From Stenotrophomonas maltophilia (lineage in GTDB: Bacteria; Pseudomonadota; Gammaproteobacteria; Xanthomonadales; Xanthomonadaceae), in contig NZ_CP015612.1 in assembly GCF_002138415.1 (NCBI RefSeq), positions 412,001 through 476,000 on the forward strand: DNA of 64,000 nucleotides. Direction: 5' to 3'. The notes beneath the pieces are model-generated. The model worked only from the letters and a program-made list of their open reading frames with translations. It searched no databases and was not told where the DNA came from. Made by a program: the position numbers and the translations under genes. Shown here in pieces: positions 33,838 through 41,542 of this stretch; position 1 is the stretch's first letter, and each line of letters opens with the position of its first letter.

Positions 33838-34650
33838 ATGACTGCTTCCCGCATCCGCCTGCACGTTGAAGACACCGGTGGCGATGGCCGCCCGGTCATC
33901 CTGATCCACGGATGGCCGCTGTCCGCAGATGCCTGGAAACAACAAGTGTCGTTCCTTCGCGATGCGCAGCATCGGGTGATCAGTTACGACCGCCGCGGCT
34001 TCGGCCGTTCCGACAAGCCGGCCGAGGGCTACGACTACGACACGCTGGCGGCGGACCTGGCCGGGTTGATCGAGGAGCGTGACCTGCGTGACGTCACTCT
34101 GGTCGGCTTCTCGATGGGCGGCGGTGAGGTGGCGCGCTATGTGGCCAATCACGGTCAGGAGCGCCTGCACAGCGTGGTGTTTGCTGCTGCGGTGCCGCCG
34201 TATCTGCTGCGCAGTGACGACAATCCGGAAGGGCCGCTCACCCAGGAAAAGGCCGATGAAATGCGCAGTGGTCTGGAGAAGGATCGCGAGGCGTTCTTCG
34301 ATGGCTTTACCCGCGATTTCTTCAGCGCCAATGGCCAGTTGATGGTGACCGAAGAGACGCGTCAGGCGGCGATCGCGCTGTGCCATCAATCCGACCAGAA
34401 CGCAGCGCTGGGGTGCATGAAGGCGTTTGCTACCACCGACTTCCGCGAAGACCTGAAGAAGATCACGGTGCCGACTTTGATCCTGCATGGTGACAGCGAT
34501 GCCATCGTGCCGTTTGAAGGTTCTGGCGAGCGCACGCACCGAGCCATTCCGGGCAGCGAAGTGGTGATTCTTGAAGGTGCGCCGCATGGGTGCAACACCA
34601 GCCATGCGGATCACTTCAATCTGGCACTGCTGAACTTCCTGAAACGATAA
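33838..34650 (+). CDS. Alpha/beta hydrolase, chloroperoxidase/arylesterase type
   Basis: 270 residues with the full catalytic set: oxyanion motif HGWPLSADAW, nucleophile elbow GFSMGGGEVARY (Ser about residue 92), acid in LHGDSDAIVPF and His in GAPHGCNTSHADHFN. This is the cofactor-free non-heme chloroperoxidase/esterase subfamily; the real substrate is usually an ester. AGGAG precedes the ATG. A 57-residue gene follows ten bases downstream. Confidence 0.92.
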   Translation: MTASRIRLHVEDTGGDGRPVILIHGWPLSADAWKQQVSFLRDAQHRVISYDRRGFGRSDKPAEGYDYDTLAADLAGLIEERDLRDVTLVGFSMGGGEVARYVANHGQERLHSVVFAAAVPPYLLRSDDNPEGPLTQEKADEMRSGLEKDREAFFDGFTRDFFSANGQLMVTEETRQAAIALCHQSDQNAALGCMKAFATTDFREDLKKITVPTLILHGDSDAIVPFEGSGERTHRAIPGSEVVILEGAPHGCNTSHADHFNLALLNFLKR

Positions 34651-34659
34651 GCTGCCGCG

Positions 34660-34833
34660 ATGCGCGAACCAAAGACACCGCCGTGGAAGAAGCCCAATCC
34701 CAAGGGCCAGACCTCACAGCCGCTGTCAGCCGCCCAGAAGGAGGCGGCGCGGCAGCGTGCGGAAGAGAACGGGCGGCGTTATCCCAATCTGGTGGACAAC
34801 ATGTGGGCCGCGAAGCTGCCACGCGGATCGTGA
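34660..34833 (+). CDS. Small basic protein, 57 residues
   Basis: A short frame beginning MREPKTPPWKKPNPKGQ and ending LVDNMWAAKLPRGS. It is basic and Pro/Lys-rich at the start, with a helical middle (SAAQKEAARQRAEENGRRYP). It starts ten bases after the hydrolase gene and ends three bases before a palindromic repeat. I believe small proteins of this pattern are conserved in xanthomonads, but could not check. The ribosome site is weak, and coupling to the upstream gene is likely. Confidence 0.6.
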   Translation: MREPKTPPWKKPNPKGQTSQPLSAAQKEAARQRAEENGRRYPNLVDNMWAAKLPRGS

Positions 34834-34836
34834 TCT

Positions 34837-34928
34837 GTAGAGTCGAGCCATGCTCGACTCGGCTCTGCATCCATCCACGCATGGCGTGGATCTACTGCAA
34901 AAGCAGCCGAGCATGGGCTCGGCTCTAC
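34837..34928. repeat. SMAG-type palindromes
   Basis: A GTAG-ended GAGTCGAGCCATGCTCGACTC hairpin, a central ATCCACGCATGGCGTGGAT hairpin and an inverted third arm ending CTAC at 34928. The CTA at 34925 is the stop codon of the minus-strand gene. Confidence 0.85.
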
Positions 34929-35644
34929 AGGTCGGTCAGCGGCTTCCAGCCGGGTTCCAGCCAGGGTGAGATCTCGCGCTGGCGGACGGTGATTGACTCC
35001 GTCGGCAGCCCAGCCAAGCGCGCAAGCTCCGCACGCAGCAGCTCGGAATCCACCGGCACGGCCACAGCCACCTGCAGCCGATCACGCTGATGCCTCACCT
35101 GTACCGGTAGCATCGCGTGCGCGTCATGCTCGCCGCCGGTACGTCCTATCGGGTAGCGCATGGTTACCGGCCGTGACAGCTGCACCAGTGCGGGCTGCCA
35201 CGCCTGCAGCACGAGGGGCTGCCCGGCGGCGGGAACACGCACTTCAGCAATCGTGGCCGGGTAGCCGGTGAGGCTCTCGACCATGACCTGGAAGCGCGCG
35301 CCATCCGGCACGACCAGCACGGCGGCGATCAATGCGGAGAGCGAAACGAACGCCGCCGCAAGATTCCAGCTGCGCGGCGCGGTGGCCGGGCGCGTTGCGG
35401 TGCGCAGGCCCGGTCTGCGCCGCAGCTTGCGCGCGTAGATGCGCCGGTCCTTCCTGCGCGGGCTGCTGCTGTGCTCGGGCAGGTTCAAGGGAACCCGTGG
35501 AAGGCGCGCTGCGCGGGCCTTGATCAGGTGCGACAGCAGCATCCACGCGATCGCGAACGCCAGCAGCGGAAGCAGCGTTCGCACCCACAGATACAGCGTG
35601 ACCATCCTCAATACCTCTACATACGACCATCCATGCTCATTCAC
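34925..35644 (-). CDS. Membrane protein of unknown function
   Basis: 239 residues from a GTG at 35644 (TAGGA just upstream), or 226 from an ATG at 35605. Two membrane helices are clear: LRMVTLYLWVRTLLPLLAFAIAWMLL near the N-terminus and LAAAFVSLSALIAAVLVV near residue 95, joined by a very basic loop (PRRKDRRIYARKLRRR). The C-terminal half is a soluble, beta-rich domain. No family recognised. Its TAG stop is formed by the CTAC end of a SMAG repeat. Confidence 0.7.
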   Translation of the reverse strand: MNEHGWSYVEVLRMVTLYLWVRTLLPLLAFAIAWMLLSHLIKARAARLPRVPLNLPEHSSSPRRKDRRIYARKLRRRPGLRTATRPATAPRSWNLAAAFVSLSALIAAVLVVPDGARFQVMVESLTGYPATIAEVRVPAAGQPLVLQAWQPALVQLSRPVTMRYPIGRTGGEHDAHAMLPVQVRHQRDRLQVAVAVPVDSELLRAELARLAGLPTESITVRQREISPWLEPGWKPLTDL

Positions 35645-35738
35645 ATCCTACCGGGACCGCGCGGCGGTTGTCGTATCCGCCAGCCGACAAGCACAGGGGG
35701 CTTGGTTAGGATGGTCCTTTGTTGTCACGGATGAACCG

Positions 35739-36398
35739 ATGGTCTCTGCTGCTACCCGCTTCTGTCGTATCTGTGGTCCCGGCCCGATCCTGCTGGCACT
35801 GCAGGTGGTGGCACTGCTGGCGGTCGCCCTTGCAGTCGGCTTCTTCCACTACCGCGTGGGACTGCTGCTGGAGCCGGTGGATGATGCATGCGGTGGTCCC
35901 GATCCTGTCGCGCGCATGCAGGTGGCCGAACAACTGCTGGCGCGGTCCACTGCGCTTGCACCGTGGCAACCGTTGCAGTGGATTCCGATGGCGGGTGTGG
36001 TACTGGCGCTGCTGGGCGCGATGTCGATCAGCGTCTACCGGCTGGGCCGCCTGTCGGAACGCCTGCGACGTGCCAACTGGGGGCTGATGGCGCTGCACGC
36101 CGCGATCCTGGCGCTGGCCGTCAGGGCATTGCACCTGTACGACATGGCATGGATCAGCGTAGCCAAACTGTCCCCAGCGGCGTGCCTGGTGGAACTGGGC
36201 GAGCAGGGCCGGCTGCCGCTGGCACAGGCGCAACAGGTGGTGTTCGGCATCCTCACCCGCGAGCACGCACCGCTGCTGCGCAATCCCGATGATCTTGCCC
36301 TGGTGCTGGTCGCGTTGATGCTGATGGCGATGGCTGCAGGATTCATGCTGTGGCGAGCGATCGTGCGCGAGCGTCAGGTGCCGTCGCCCAGCCCATAG
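35739..36398 (+). CDS. Membrane protein of unknown function
   Basis: 219 residues with four hydrophobic helices: LLALQVVALLAVALAVGFFHY, IPMAGVVLALLGAMSISVY, LMALHAAILALAVRALHLY and LALVLVALMLMAMAAGFMLW. The longer open frame upstream overlaps the divergent gene and has no coding character. The gene is divergent from the 34925 membrane protein and just precedes the deacetylase gene on the same strand. I recognise no family. Confidence 0.7.
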   Translation: MVSAATRFCRICGPGPILLALQVVALLAVALAVGFFHYRVGLLLEPVDDACGGPDPVARMQVAEQLLARSTALAPWQPLQWIPMAGVVLALLGAMSISVYRLGRLSERLRRANWGLMALHAAILALAVRALHLYDMAWISVAKLSPAACLVELGEQGRLPLAQAQQVVFGILTREHAPLLRNPDDLALVLVALMLMAMAAGFMLWRAIVRERQVPSPSP

Positions 36399-36468
36399 CG
36401 GGTGTGTGACCAACCACGCGCCCGCAATCGCGCTAAAGTCAGCACTTCGCTACTGCAAGGAAGTGCTG

Positions 36469-37437
36469 ATGCGTTGGTTGCTGCGGACTGTGCCGTTGCT
36501 GCTGTGCTCGTTGGCGGTACACGCCGCCGAGGTGGAGCGCCGAATTGCGGTGACCATCGACGACCTGCCCTGGGCGCGGGTGGACGAGATCGTTCCGCAG
36601 GACCTGCAGTCGCGGCATGAAGCGCTGATGGCACAGCTGCACCAGGCGGGCGTGCCGGTGGTCGGCTTCGTCAACGAGAACAAGCTTGAGATCGACGGGG
36701 AGGTGCAGCCGGCGCGGGTGCAGATGCTGCGCGACTGGCTGGACGCCGGTTATGTGCTGGGCAACCACACCTACTCACACATGGATCTGAACGCCAAGGG
36801 CGTGCCTGCGTTCCAGCAGGATTTCCTGCGTGGCGAGACGGTGCTGCGGCCTTTGCTGGCCGAGCGCGGGCTGAAACCGGAGTGGATGCGTCACCCCTAT
36901 CTGCGTGCCGGGCGCACGCCGGAAGAACGCGCGGAGATGGACGCGTTCTTCAAGACACATGGCTACCGCGTGGCGCCGGTGACGGTCGACAATGGCGAGT
37001 GGGTGTGGGCGTTCGCTTATGCCAACGTGATGAACGAACAGCCTGACTCACCCGAACGCGAGGCAACGCTGGCGCAGCTGCGCAAGGGCTATGTGCCCTA
37101 CATGCTGAACAAGCTGGACTACTACGAGAGGCAGTCGCAGGCGCTGCTGGGCTACGCGCTGCCGCAGGTCTGGCTGATGCATGCCAACGAACTCAATGCA
37201 GCCACCTTCGCCGAACTGGTGGCGGCGACCAAGCGGCGCGGCTATCGCTTCATTTCACTGGATGAGGCGATGCGCGATCCTGCTTACGCGCGCGGCGCCG
37301 AGGGCTACAGCGGTCGCTATGGCCCGAGCTGGCTGCACCGCTGGGCGATGGCCGAGAAGAAGCCGAAAGGCTTCTACGCCGGTGAACCGGAAGTGCCGAA
37401 GTGGGTGATGAAGCTGGCGAAGGTGGATTCGGAGTGA
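36469..37437 (+). CDS. Exported polysaccharide deacetylase-family protein
   Basis: 322 residues from the ATG at 36469 (AAGGA eight bases upstream), starting with a signal peptide (MRWLLRTVPLLLCSLAVHA). The NodB-type domain shows the catalytic/metal motifs IAVTIDDLPW (the Asp pair) and GNHTYSHMDLN (the His pair), then WMRHPYLRAGRTPEE and a C-terminal VWLMHANELNAATFAELV. It probably removes acetyl groups from periplasmic or secreted sugar polymers. The substrate is unknown. Confidence 0.9.
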   Translation: MRWLLRTVPLLLCSLAVHAAEVERRIAVTIDDLPWARVDEIVPQDLQSRHEALMAQLHQAGVPVVGFVNENKLEIDGEVQPARVQMLRDWLDAGYVLGNHTYSHMDLNAKGVPAFQQDFLRGETVLRPLLAERGLKPEWMRHPYLRAGRTPEERAEMDAFFKTHGYRVAPVTVDNGEWVWAFAYANVMNEQPDSPEREATLAQLRKGYVPYMLNKLDYYERQSQALLGYALPQVWLMHANELNAATFAELVAATKRRGYRFISLDEAMRDPAYARGAEGYSGRYGPSWLHRWAMAEKKPKGFYAGEPEVPKWVMKLAKVDSE

Positions 37438-37440
37438 GGC

Positions 37441-38283
37441 TCAGCGCTTGACGGCCAGCACACCGTCCAGCGCCAGTTCGGCCTTGAAGCCGGCCTTTTC
37501 CAGACGTTTGGCCACTTCACGTGGCACGTCGCGGCCGCTGGTCAGCTTGTTCGGCGCGCCGGTGTAGTGGAACAAGCGCCCGCCCTTGCGGATGACGCGG
37601 GCGAGGTGGTCGTAGAACACCTGCGAGTACAGTTCGCCGGCGATGCCGAAGCGCGGCGGGTCGTGCAGGATTGCGTCGACGCTGTTGCTGGCCACCTGTT
37701 CAATCTGCTGTGAGACATCGCCGTGGCTGAACTGCAGGCGTCCACCGGCCGCGGCCGAGTCCGGATCCGGCGACCACGGGTTGAGCGTGCGCAGCCACAT
37801 CACGTCGGCGTTCTTTTCGAACGAGCGGATCTGGCCGACGCCGGCCTCCAGCGCGCAGGCGGCGAAGTAGCCCAGGCCACCGCAGGTATCGAGGATGACC
37901 TTGCCGGCCGGGGCGACCAGCTCGACCTTGCGGCGCGCGTCCTCGAATGGCGACAGCTTGGAGGTCGGCAGCATCTTGATGCCGTCGATCTCGAAGGTCG
38001 GTGCGCCCCATTCGGTCGGCACCAGCTTGATCAGCGAGCCGCTGTAACGCGAGATCGGCGCGAATTCCTCGCCGTCCCAGTAGTACAGCGTGCGGTCCTT
38101 CAGCTTGCCCGGCCACGGGTAGGCCTGGCCACGGAAGTGGAAGCCGTCGGCATCCAGCGCCACGCTGTCCTGGCTGCGGCCAAGGTCGAGCGAGCCCTGC
38201 CAGTCGGCAGCGCCCTTGTCATGGGCACGGCGCAGGGTGTCAGCGCTGTCGCGGGTCAGCAGGGGGCCGGTGTAATGGGGCAC
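37441..38283 (-). CDS. Class I SAM-dependent methyltransferase
   Basis: 280 residues from a GTG at 38283 (MPHYTGPLLTRDSAD); the open frame runs further up but through a palindromic repeat with no coding character. The Rossmann motif is ILDTCGGLGYFAACALEAG, the acidic residue follows in SFEKNADVMWL, and the active-site-like DAILHDPPRFGIAGELYSQVFYDHLARVIRKGGRLFHYTG is typical of a family shared with archaea and distantly like spermidine synthases. It ends five bases from the deacetylase stop, tail to tail. The substrate cannot be told. Confidence 0.85.
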   Translation of the reverse strand: MPHYTGPLLTRDSADTLRRAHDKGAADWQGSLDLGRSQDSVALDADGFHFRGQAYPWPGKLKDRTLYYWDGEEFAPISRYSGSLIKLVPTEWGAPTFEIDGIKMLPTSKLSPFEDARRKVELVAPAGKVILDTCGGLGYFAACALEAGVGQIRSFEKNADVMWLRTLNPWSPDPDSAAAGGRLQFSHGDVSQQIEQVASNSVDAILHDPPRFGIAGELYSQVFYDHLARVIRKGGRLFHYTGAPNKLTSGRDVPREVAKRLEKAGFKAELALDGVLAVKR

Positions 38284-38355
38284 GGCGGGTACCGGGGCGG
38301 TTCGGGGGAGGGCATGGTACCGCAGCTGTTGCCGGGGCCACGTGTGGCCGCTGCA

Positions 38356-38383
38356 GTAGATCCACGCCATGCGTGGATGTAGA
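38356..38383. repeat. Single palindrome, GATCCACGC class
   Basis: GTAGATCCACGCCATGCGTGGATGTAG is one SMAG-type hairpin with GTAG at the left. Related hairpins occur at 34870, 42920, 44728, 48330 and 51941. Confidence 0.75.
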
Positions 38384-38410
38384 CGGGAGGAGCCGAGCGT
38401 GGGCGCGGCG

Positions 38411-38740
38411 CTACCGCTGGCTGGTGCAGCTGTAGCCGTGTGTGGTCCCTTCCCCCGAGAGCATGCCGACGCCACGCGACGGCTGCATGCCCTGCAGTGC
38501 GCACGACCGACGGTGGACCTCCTGGGTTTCTGGTGGCTGCCGATCAAAGTCGTAGCGCAGGCTGCCGTCTTCCTGCAGCAGCCAATGCACGGTAACGCGC
38601 TCATGGCGACCATCACCGAGATCCCAGTCCAGGGTGCGCATGATCAGGGTCTGGCCATCGGGCAGTTGCCGGACTTCGTCATAGGCGCCCTGGGTCTTCG
38701 GCGCGCTTACCGCAAGCAGCAGAAACAGCAGCATTGGCAT
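38411..38740 (-). CDS. Small secreted protein
   Basis: 109 residues with an N-terminal hydrophobic signal (MPMLLFLLLAVSAPKTQGA). The mature protein contains one compact domain (DEVRQLPDGQTLIMRTLDWDLGDGRHERVTVHWLL) and two cysteines near the end (RRSCALQG and YSCTSQ). No family recognised; probably periplasmic. Confidence 0.65.
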   Translation of the reverse strand: MPMLLFLLLAVSAPKTQGAYDEVRQLPDGQTLIMRTLDWDLGDGRHERVTVHWLLQEDGSLRYDFDRQPPETQEVHRRSCALQGMQPSRGVGMLSGEGTTHGYSCTSQR

Positions 38741-38803
38741 CGCTCCTCAAAGAAGACAGGTTGTACCCATAGTGCCCTGCGCCGCCATCAGAATCATTGC
38801 GTC

Positions 38804-39220
38804 TTACGGGCACTTCACCGCATACACCGGCCCAGCCCCGATCAGCATCAGCGCCATGTAGTCACTATCACTGGCCTTGCCCTTCAGCGTCGCGCCCTTG
38901 TTGAAGTGGAAGATACCGAAGCCACCAGCCATGCGGATCAATGCGCTGTCGATCTGTTCGGCGTCATCGCGGAAGTAGCGACTGATCTCGCTGCGGGTGG
39001 CCTTGTGCAGGGCATTCGGCTCGCGCTGCCACTGGTCGCCGCGGCTGAAGGAGACGAAGTACTGGCCGCCTTCCTTATCGATGCGGAAGTCAGCCGGTTT
39101 GCGCGCGCCGGTGGCGAAGCAGCCCTGCAACGGGTCGGCGCTGAAAGGAAGCCCGGCGTCGCCACCGCAGGCGGTGAGCAGGAGGAGGGCACCGGGCAGC
39201 AGCAGGCGGAGCGTGCGCAT
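38804..39220 (-). CDS. Small lipoprotein
   Basis: 138 residues from the ATG at 39220, with a lipobox in MRTLRLLLPGALLLLTACGG (Cys 18). The mature part (DPLQGCFATGARKPADFRID, then YFVSFSRGDQW) looks like a small beta-rich domain. Codons upstream in the same frame lack a signal. It faces the 38411 gene in the same direction with about 60 bases between. Function unknown. Confidence 0.72.
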   Translation of the reverse strand: MRTLRLLLPGALLLLTACGGDAGLPFSADPLQGCFATGARKPADFRIDKEGGQYFVSFSRGDQWQREPNALHKATRSEISRYFRDDAEQIDSALIRMAGGFGIFHFNKGATLKGKASDSDYMALMLIGAGPVYAVKCP

Positions 39221-39310
39221 GGGATGTCCCGACGGGGCAGGTGCGGCTAGTGTAGGCAGCGCACGGGCGTGGTCCGTACAGAAATTCGGCAAGGACACAG
39301 GGGTTTTCGG

Positions 39311-39595
39311 ATGGCGAAGGGCAAGGCACCGTGGTGCGGCATGGCCAGTTGGCTGGGGATCGTGGTGGGCTGGGGCGCGGGCAGCCTCGCTGCGCAGGCG
39401 GCGGTGGCCGCAGGTGGCAATGGCATGGCTGCGGGATTGGGCGTGGGGGTGCTGGGCGCGGCGCTGGTGGGCTGCGGTCTGGCGGTGGCCTCGCGCGTGC
39501 GCGGAGAGCGCTGGCCGTGGATCGGCATCGGTGGTGCGGTGATGAGTGCGCTGCCGCTACTGATGTACCTGCTGCGGATGATGTTGAAGCTGTAG
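39311..39595 (+). CDS. Small membrane protein
   Basis: 94 residues from the ATG at 39311, which has AGGGG eight bases upstream. Three hydrophobic, Gly/Ala-rich helices are visible: MASWLGIVVGWGAGSLAAQAAVA, GLGVGVLGAALVGCGLAVA and GIGGAVMSALPLLMYLLRM. It is divergent from the lipoprotein gene and ends two bases before a SMAG repeat. No family recognised. Confidence 0.7.
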   Translation: MAKGKAPWCGMASWLGIVVGWGAGSLAAQAAVAAGGNGMAAGLGVGVLGAALVGCGLAVASRVRGERWPWIGIGGAVMSALPLLMYLLRMMLKL

Positions 39596-39597
39596 CG

Positions 39598-39673
39598 GTA
39601 GTGCCGGCCGCTGGCCGGCAACGCTGGATTGTTTCCGGAGCCCATGGGGTTGCCGGCCAGCGGCCGGCACTAC
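39598..39673. repeat. SMAG-type palindrome dimer
   Basis: GTAGTGCCGGCCGCTGGCCG faces the inverted copy ending CACTAC at 39673. Confidence 0.9.
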
Positions 39674-39683
39674 CGGATGCGGG

Positions 39684-40670
39684 TCAGGCGCTGCGGTGAA
39701 TCTCCACCGTCACGTGCACCAGCTCCTCATGGATGGCCAGCGCGTTGCGCACGGTATCGGCATCCAGGCTGGTATCACTGGTCACCACGCTGGCGCTGAC
39801 CGCGTACTTGCCGCGGCCGACCTGCCAGACGTGCAGGTCGGCCAAGCGTGCCGGCCACGGGCCCTGCTCGATCACTTCGCGGACTTCGGCCACCACCGGC
39901 GCGTCCATCTGCGCGTCGAGCAGGATGCGGCCGCTGTCGCGCAGCAGGCCGATTGCCCAGACCGTGACCAGTACGGCGCCGACCAGGCCCATCACCGGGT
40001 CCAGCCAGGTCAGCCCCAACAGCTTGCCGCCGAGCAGTGCGACGATGGCCAGCACCGAGGTGGCGGCGTCGGCCAGCACGTGCACGTAGGCCGAGCGCAG
40101 GTTGAGGTCGTGACCGTGCGCATGGCCGTGATCGTGGTGTTCGTGATCATGCCGATGGTGATGGTCGTGCCCATGCCCATGGTCATGCCCGTGGTGGTGA
40201 TGCGCGTGGCCCGGGCTGTCGTGCAGCCACCAGGCGCAGAGCAGGTTCACGCCCAGGCCCACCGCAGCGATGGCAATGGCTTCGTTGTAGTGGATCGGCG
40301 CCGGTACCCACAGCCGTTCCAGCGATTGCACGGCCATCAGCGCGGCGACGCCGAGCAGGGCGATGGCGCTGGTATAGCCGGCCAGGATCTCGATCTTCCA
40401 GGTGCCGAAGGCGAAGCGCGGGTCGTGCGCGTAGCGGCGTGCGCAGCGGTAGGCGAAGGCCGAAAGGCCCAGCGCCAGTGCGTGCGAACTCATGTGCCAG
40501 CCGTCGGCGAGCACGGCCATGGAGTTGAACCACCAGCCGCCGACGATCTCCACCAGCATCATGCTGACGGTGAGCCACAGGGCGCGGCGGGTATTGCGTT
40601 CGGCCAGCGGGTTGCCGTCGTCGAAGCGGTGTTCGTGGCGACGGGCGGCGGCGAGGGCGTCCAGGTGCAT
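39684..40670 (-). CDS. dmeF: Cation diffusion facilitator, DmeF type
   Basis: 328 residues from the ATG at 40670. Six membrane helices of the CDF family with metal-site motifs LADGWHMSSHAL in helix 2 and HVLADAATS in helix 5. Between helices 4 and 5 is a long His-rich loop (HAHHHHGHDHGHGHDHHHRH), as in Co/Ni exporters DmeF. A C-terminal cytoplasmic domain follows. It exports divalent metal, most likely cobalt or nickel, using the proton gradient. The divergent gene encodes a CsoR/RcnR-type sensor, and an operator-like palindrome lies between them, as in dmeRF systems. Confidence 0.88.
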   Translation of the reverse strand: MHLDALAAARRHEHRFDDGNPLAERNTRRALWLTVSMMLVEIVGGWWFNSMAVLADGWHMSSHALALGLSAFAYRCARRYAHDPRFAFGTWKIEILAGYTSAIALLGVAALMAVQSLERLWVPAPIHYNEAIAIAAVGLGVNLLCAWWLHDSPGHAHHHHGHDHGHGHDHHHRHDHEHHDHGHAHGHDLNLRSAYVHVLADAATSVLAIVALLGGKLLGLTWLDPVMGLVGAVLVTVWAIGLLRDSGRILLDAQMDAPVVAEVREVIEQGPWPARLADLHVWQVGRGKYAVSASVVTSDTSLDADTVRNALAIHEELVHVTVEIHRSA

Positions 40671-40693
40671 GGGAGAACCAAGGGGTGGAGTGG

Positions 40694-40710
40694 ATACCCC
40701 CATAGGGTAT
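40694..40710. promoter_or_regulatory. Probable DmeR/RcnR-type operator
   Basis: ATACCCCCATAGGGTAT lies between the divergent dmeF and sensor genes, only 11 bases from the sensor start codon. Symmetric ATACCC / GGGTAT arms around a C-rich centre are what RcnR-family sensors bind. Confidence 0.75.
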
Positions 40711-40721
40711 ATGATCCGGTC

Positions 40722-41006
40722 ATGGCCCACGTACACAAGAATCGAAAGCAGCTGCTGACCCGGGTGCGCCGTATCGCGGGTCAGGTGGCGGCGTTGGAGC
40801 AGGCGCTGAACAGGCCGGAGGGTGAGGCCGGCGACTGCGCGGACGTGCTGGTGCAGGTCGCCGCTGTGCGCGGTGCAGCCCACAGCCTGTTGATGGAGCT
40901 GCTGCACGAGCACCTGCAGGAACATGTGGTGGGTGCCGAAGACCCGCAACAGCGGGCCGCCGAGGCCGAAGTGCTGGTGGAGCTGCTGCGCCGCTACGGC
41001 AAATAG
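40722..41006 (+). CDS. dmeR: CsoR/RcnR-family metal-sensing repressor
   Basis: 94 residues, the normal size for this all-helical tetrameric family. The start MAHVHKNRKQLLTRVRRIAGQVAALEQAL and the DCADVLVQVAAVRGAAHSLLMELLHEHLQEHV segment match RcnR/DmeR. His 3 and His 5, Cys 39 and two further His are plausible metal ligands. It should bind the palindrome just upstream and release it on Ni or Co binding, controlling both itself and the divergent CDF exporter. The longer open frame is a shadow of the exporter gene. Confidence 0.9.
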   Translation: MAHVHKNRKQLLTRVRRIAGQVAALEQALNRPEGEAGDCADVLVQVAAVRGAAHSLLMELLHEHLQEHVVGAEDPQQRAAEAEVLVELLRRYGK

Positions 41007-41014
41007 GCCGGGGG

Positions 41015-41102
41015 GTAGAGTCGACTGTTAGTCGACTGCTCTTCGCCCAAGCGGCATGAGATCCCGCGCTTCGCGCGAGAGTCGACTAACAGTCGACTCT
41101 AC
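41015..41102. repeat. SMAG-type palindrome dimer, GTCGACT class
   Basis: GTAGAGTCGACTGTTAGTCG faces GTCGACTAACAGTCGACTCTAC. The CTA at 41099 gives the stop codon of the MerC-like gene. Confidence 0.9.
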
Positions 41103-41473
41103 CCTGCGTGCCGGTGCCGTGCGTTCCAGATATGCGTGGCGGCCAGCAGCAGGCTGCCGGTGACCGTCATCGGTGTTTCCCAGTCATGTGAGGGCAAGGC
41201 CAGCGCGCCGGCCAGCAGCAGGCCCAGACCGACGCCGGCGGTGGCCCAGGCCAGCACCGGCAGCGGGTGACGGCGCTCGGCCCGCCACAGCGCGTAGCCG
41301 GTCAGCGGCAGGGCGATGGCCACGAACAGCAGGTGCACCCATTCCGCTTCGGCCCAGGTGCCGAACAGAGGGAGCGCGGCGGCCAGCAGGGGCAGCGCCA
41401 GGCAGTGCAGCAGACACAGGCTGGACAGGGCGACCGCGCCGGCATCAAGCAGGGCGGCAGAAGGCGACTTCAT
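41099..41473 (-). CDS. MerC-domain inner-membrane protein
   Basis: 124 residues from the ATG at 41473; an upstream TTG at 41497 is less likely. Four membrane helices, with LSSLCLLHCLALPLLAAALPLFG near the N-terminus holding the paired cysteines typical of MerC-type metal transporters. No mer genes are nearby. The gene is divergent from a CobW-family GTPase, and a Zur-like palindrome lies between, so it is more likely part of the zinc-starvation response than mercury resistance. Its TAG stop comes from the adjoining repeat. Confidence 0.82.
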   Translation of the reverse strand: MKSPSAALLDAGAVALSSLCLLHCLALPLLAAALPLFGTWAEAEWVHLLFVAIALPLTGYALWRAERRHPLPVLAWATAGVGLGLLLAGALALPSHDWETPMTVTGSLLLAATHIWNARHRHAG

Positions 41474-41498
41474 CGGGGGAGATTCCTTGCGCGACAAT

Positions 41499-41513
41499 TG
41501 TTATACAGTAACA
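41499..41513. promoter_or_regulatory. Zur-like operator
   Basis: TGTTATACAGTAACA is a perfect inverted repeat (TGTTA / TAACA) between the divergent MerC-like and CobW-like genes. It resembles the GTTATA-TATAAC core of gammaproteobacterial Zur boxes. Confidence 0.7.
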
Positions 41514-41542
41514 TTTCCGTTCCGCAGCCAACCCGCTCCGAC

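Noticed and set aside
39696..41006. 436-residue frame ending with the metal-sensor sequence
   Set aside because: Only the last 94 codons (from 40722) are real; the rest is antisense to dmeF.
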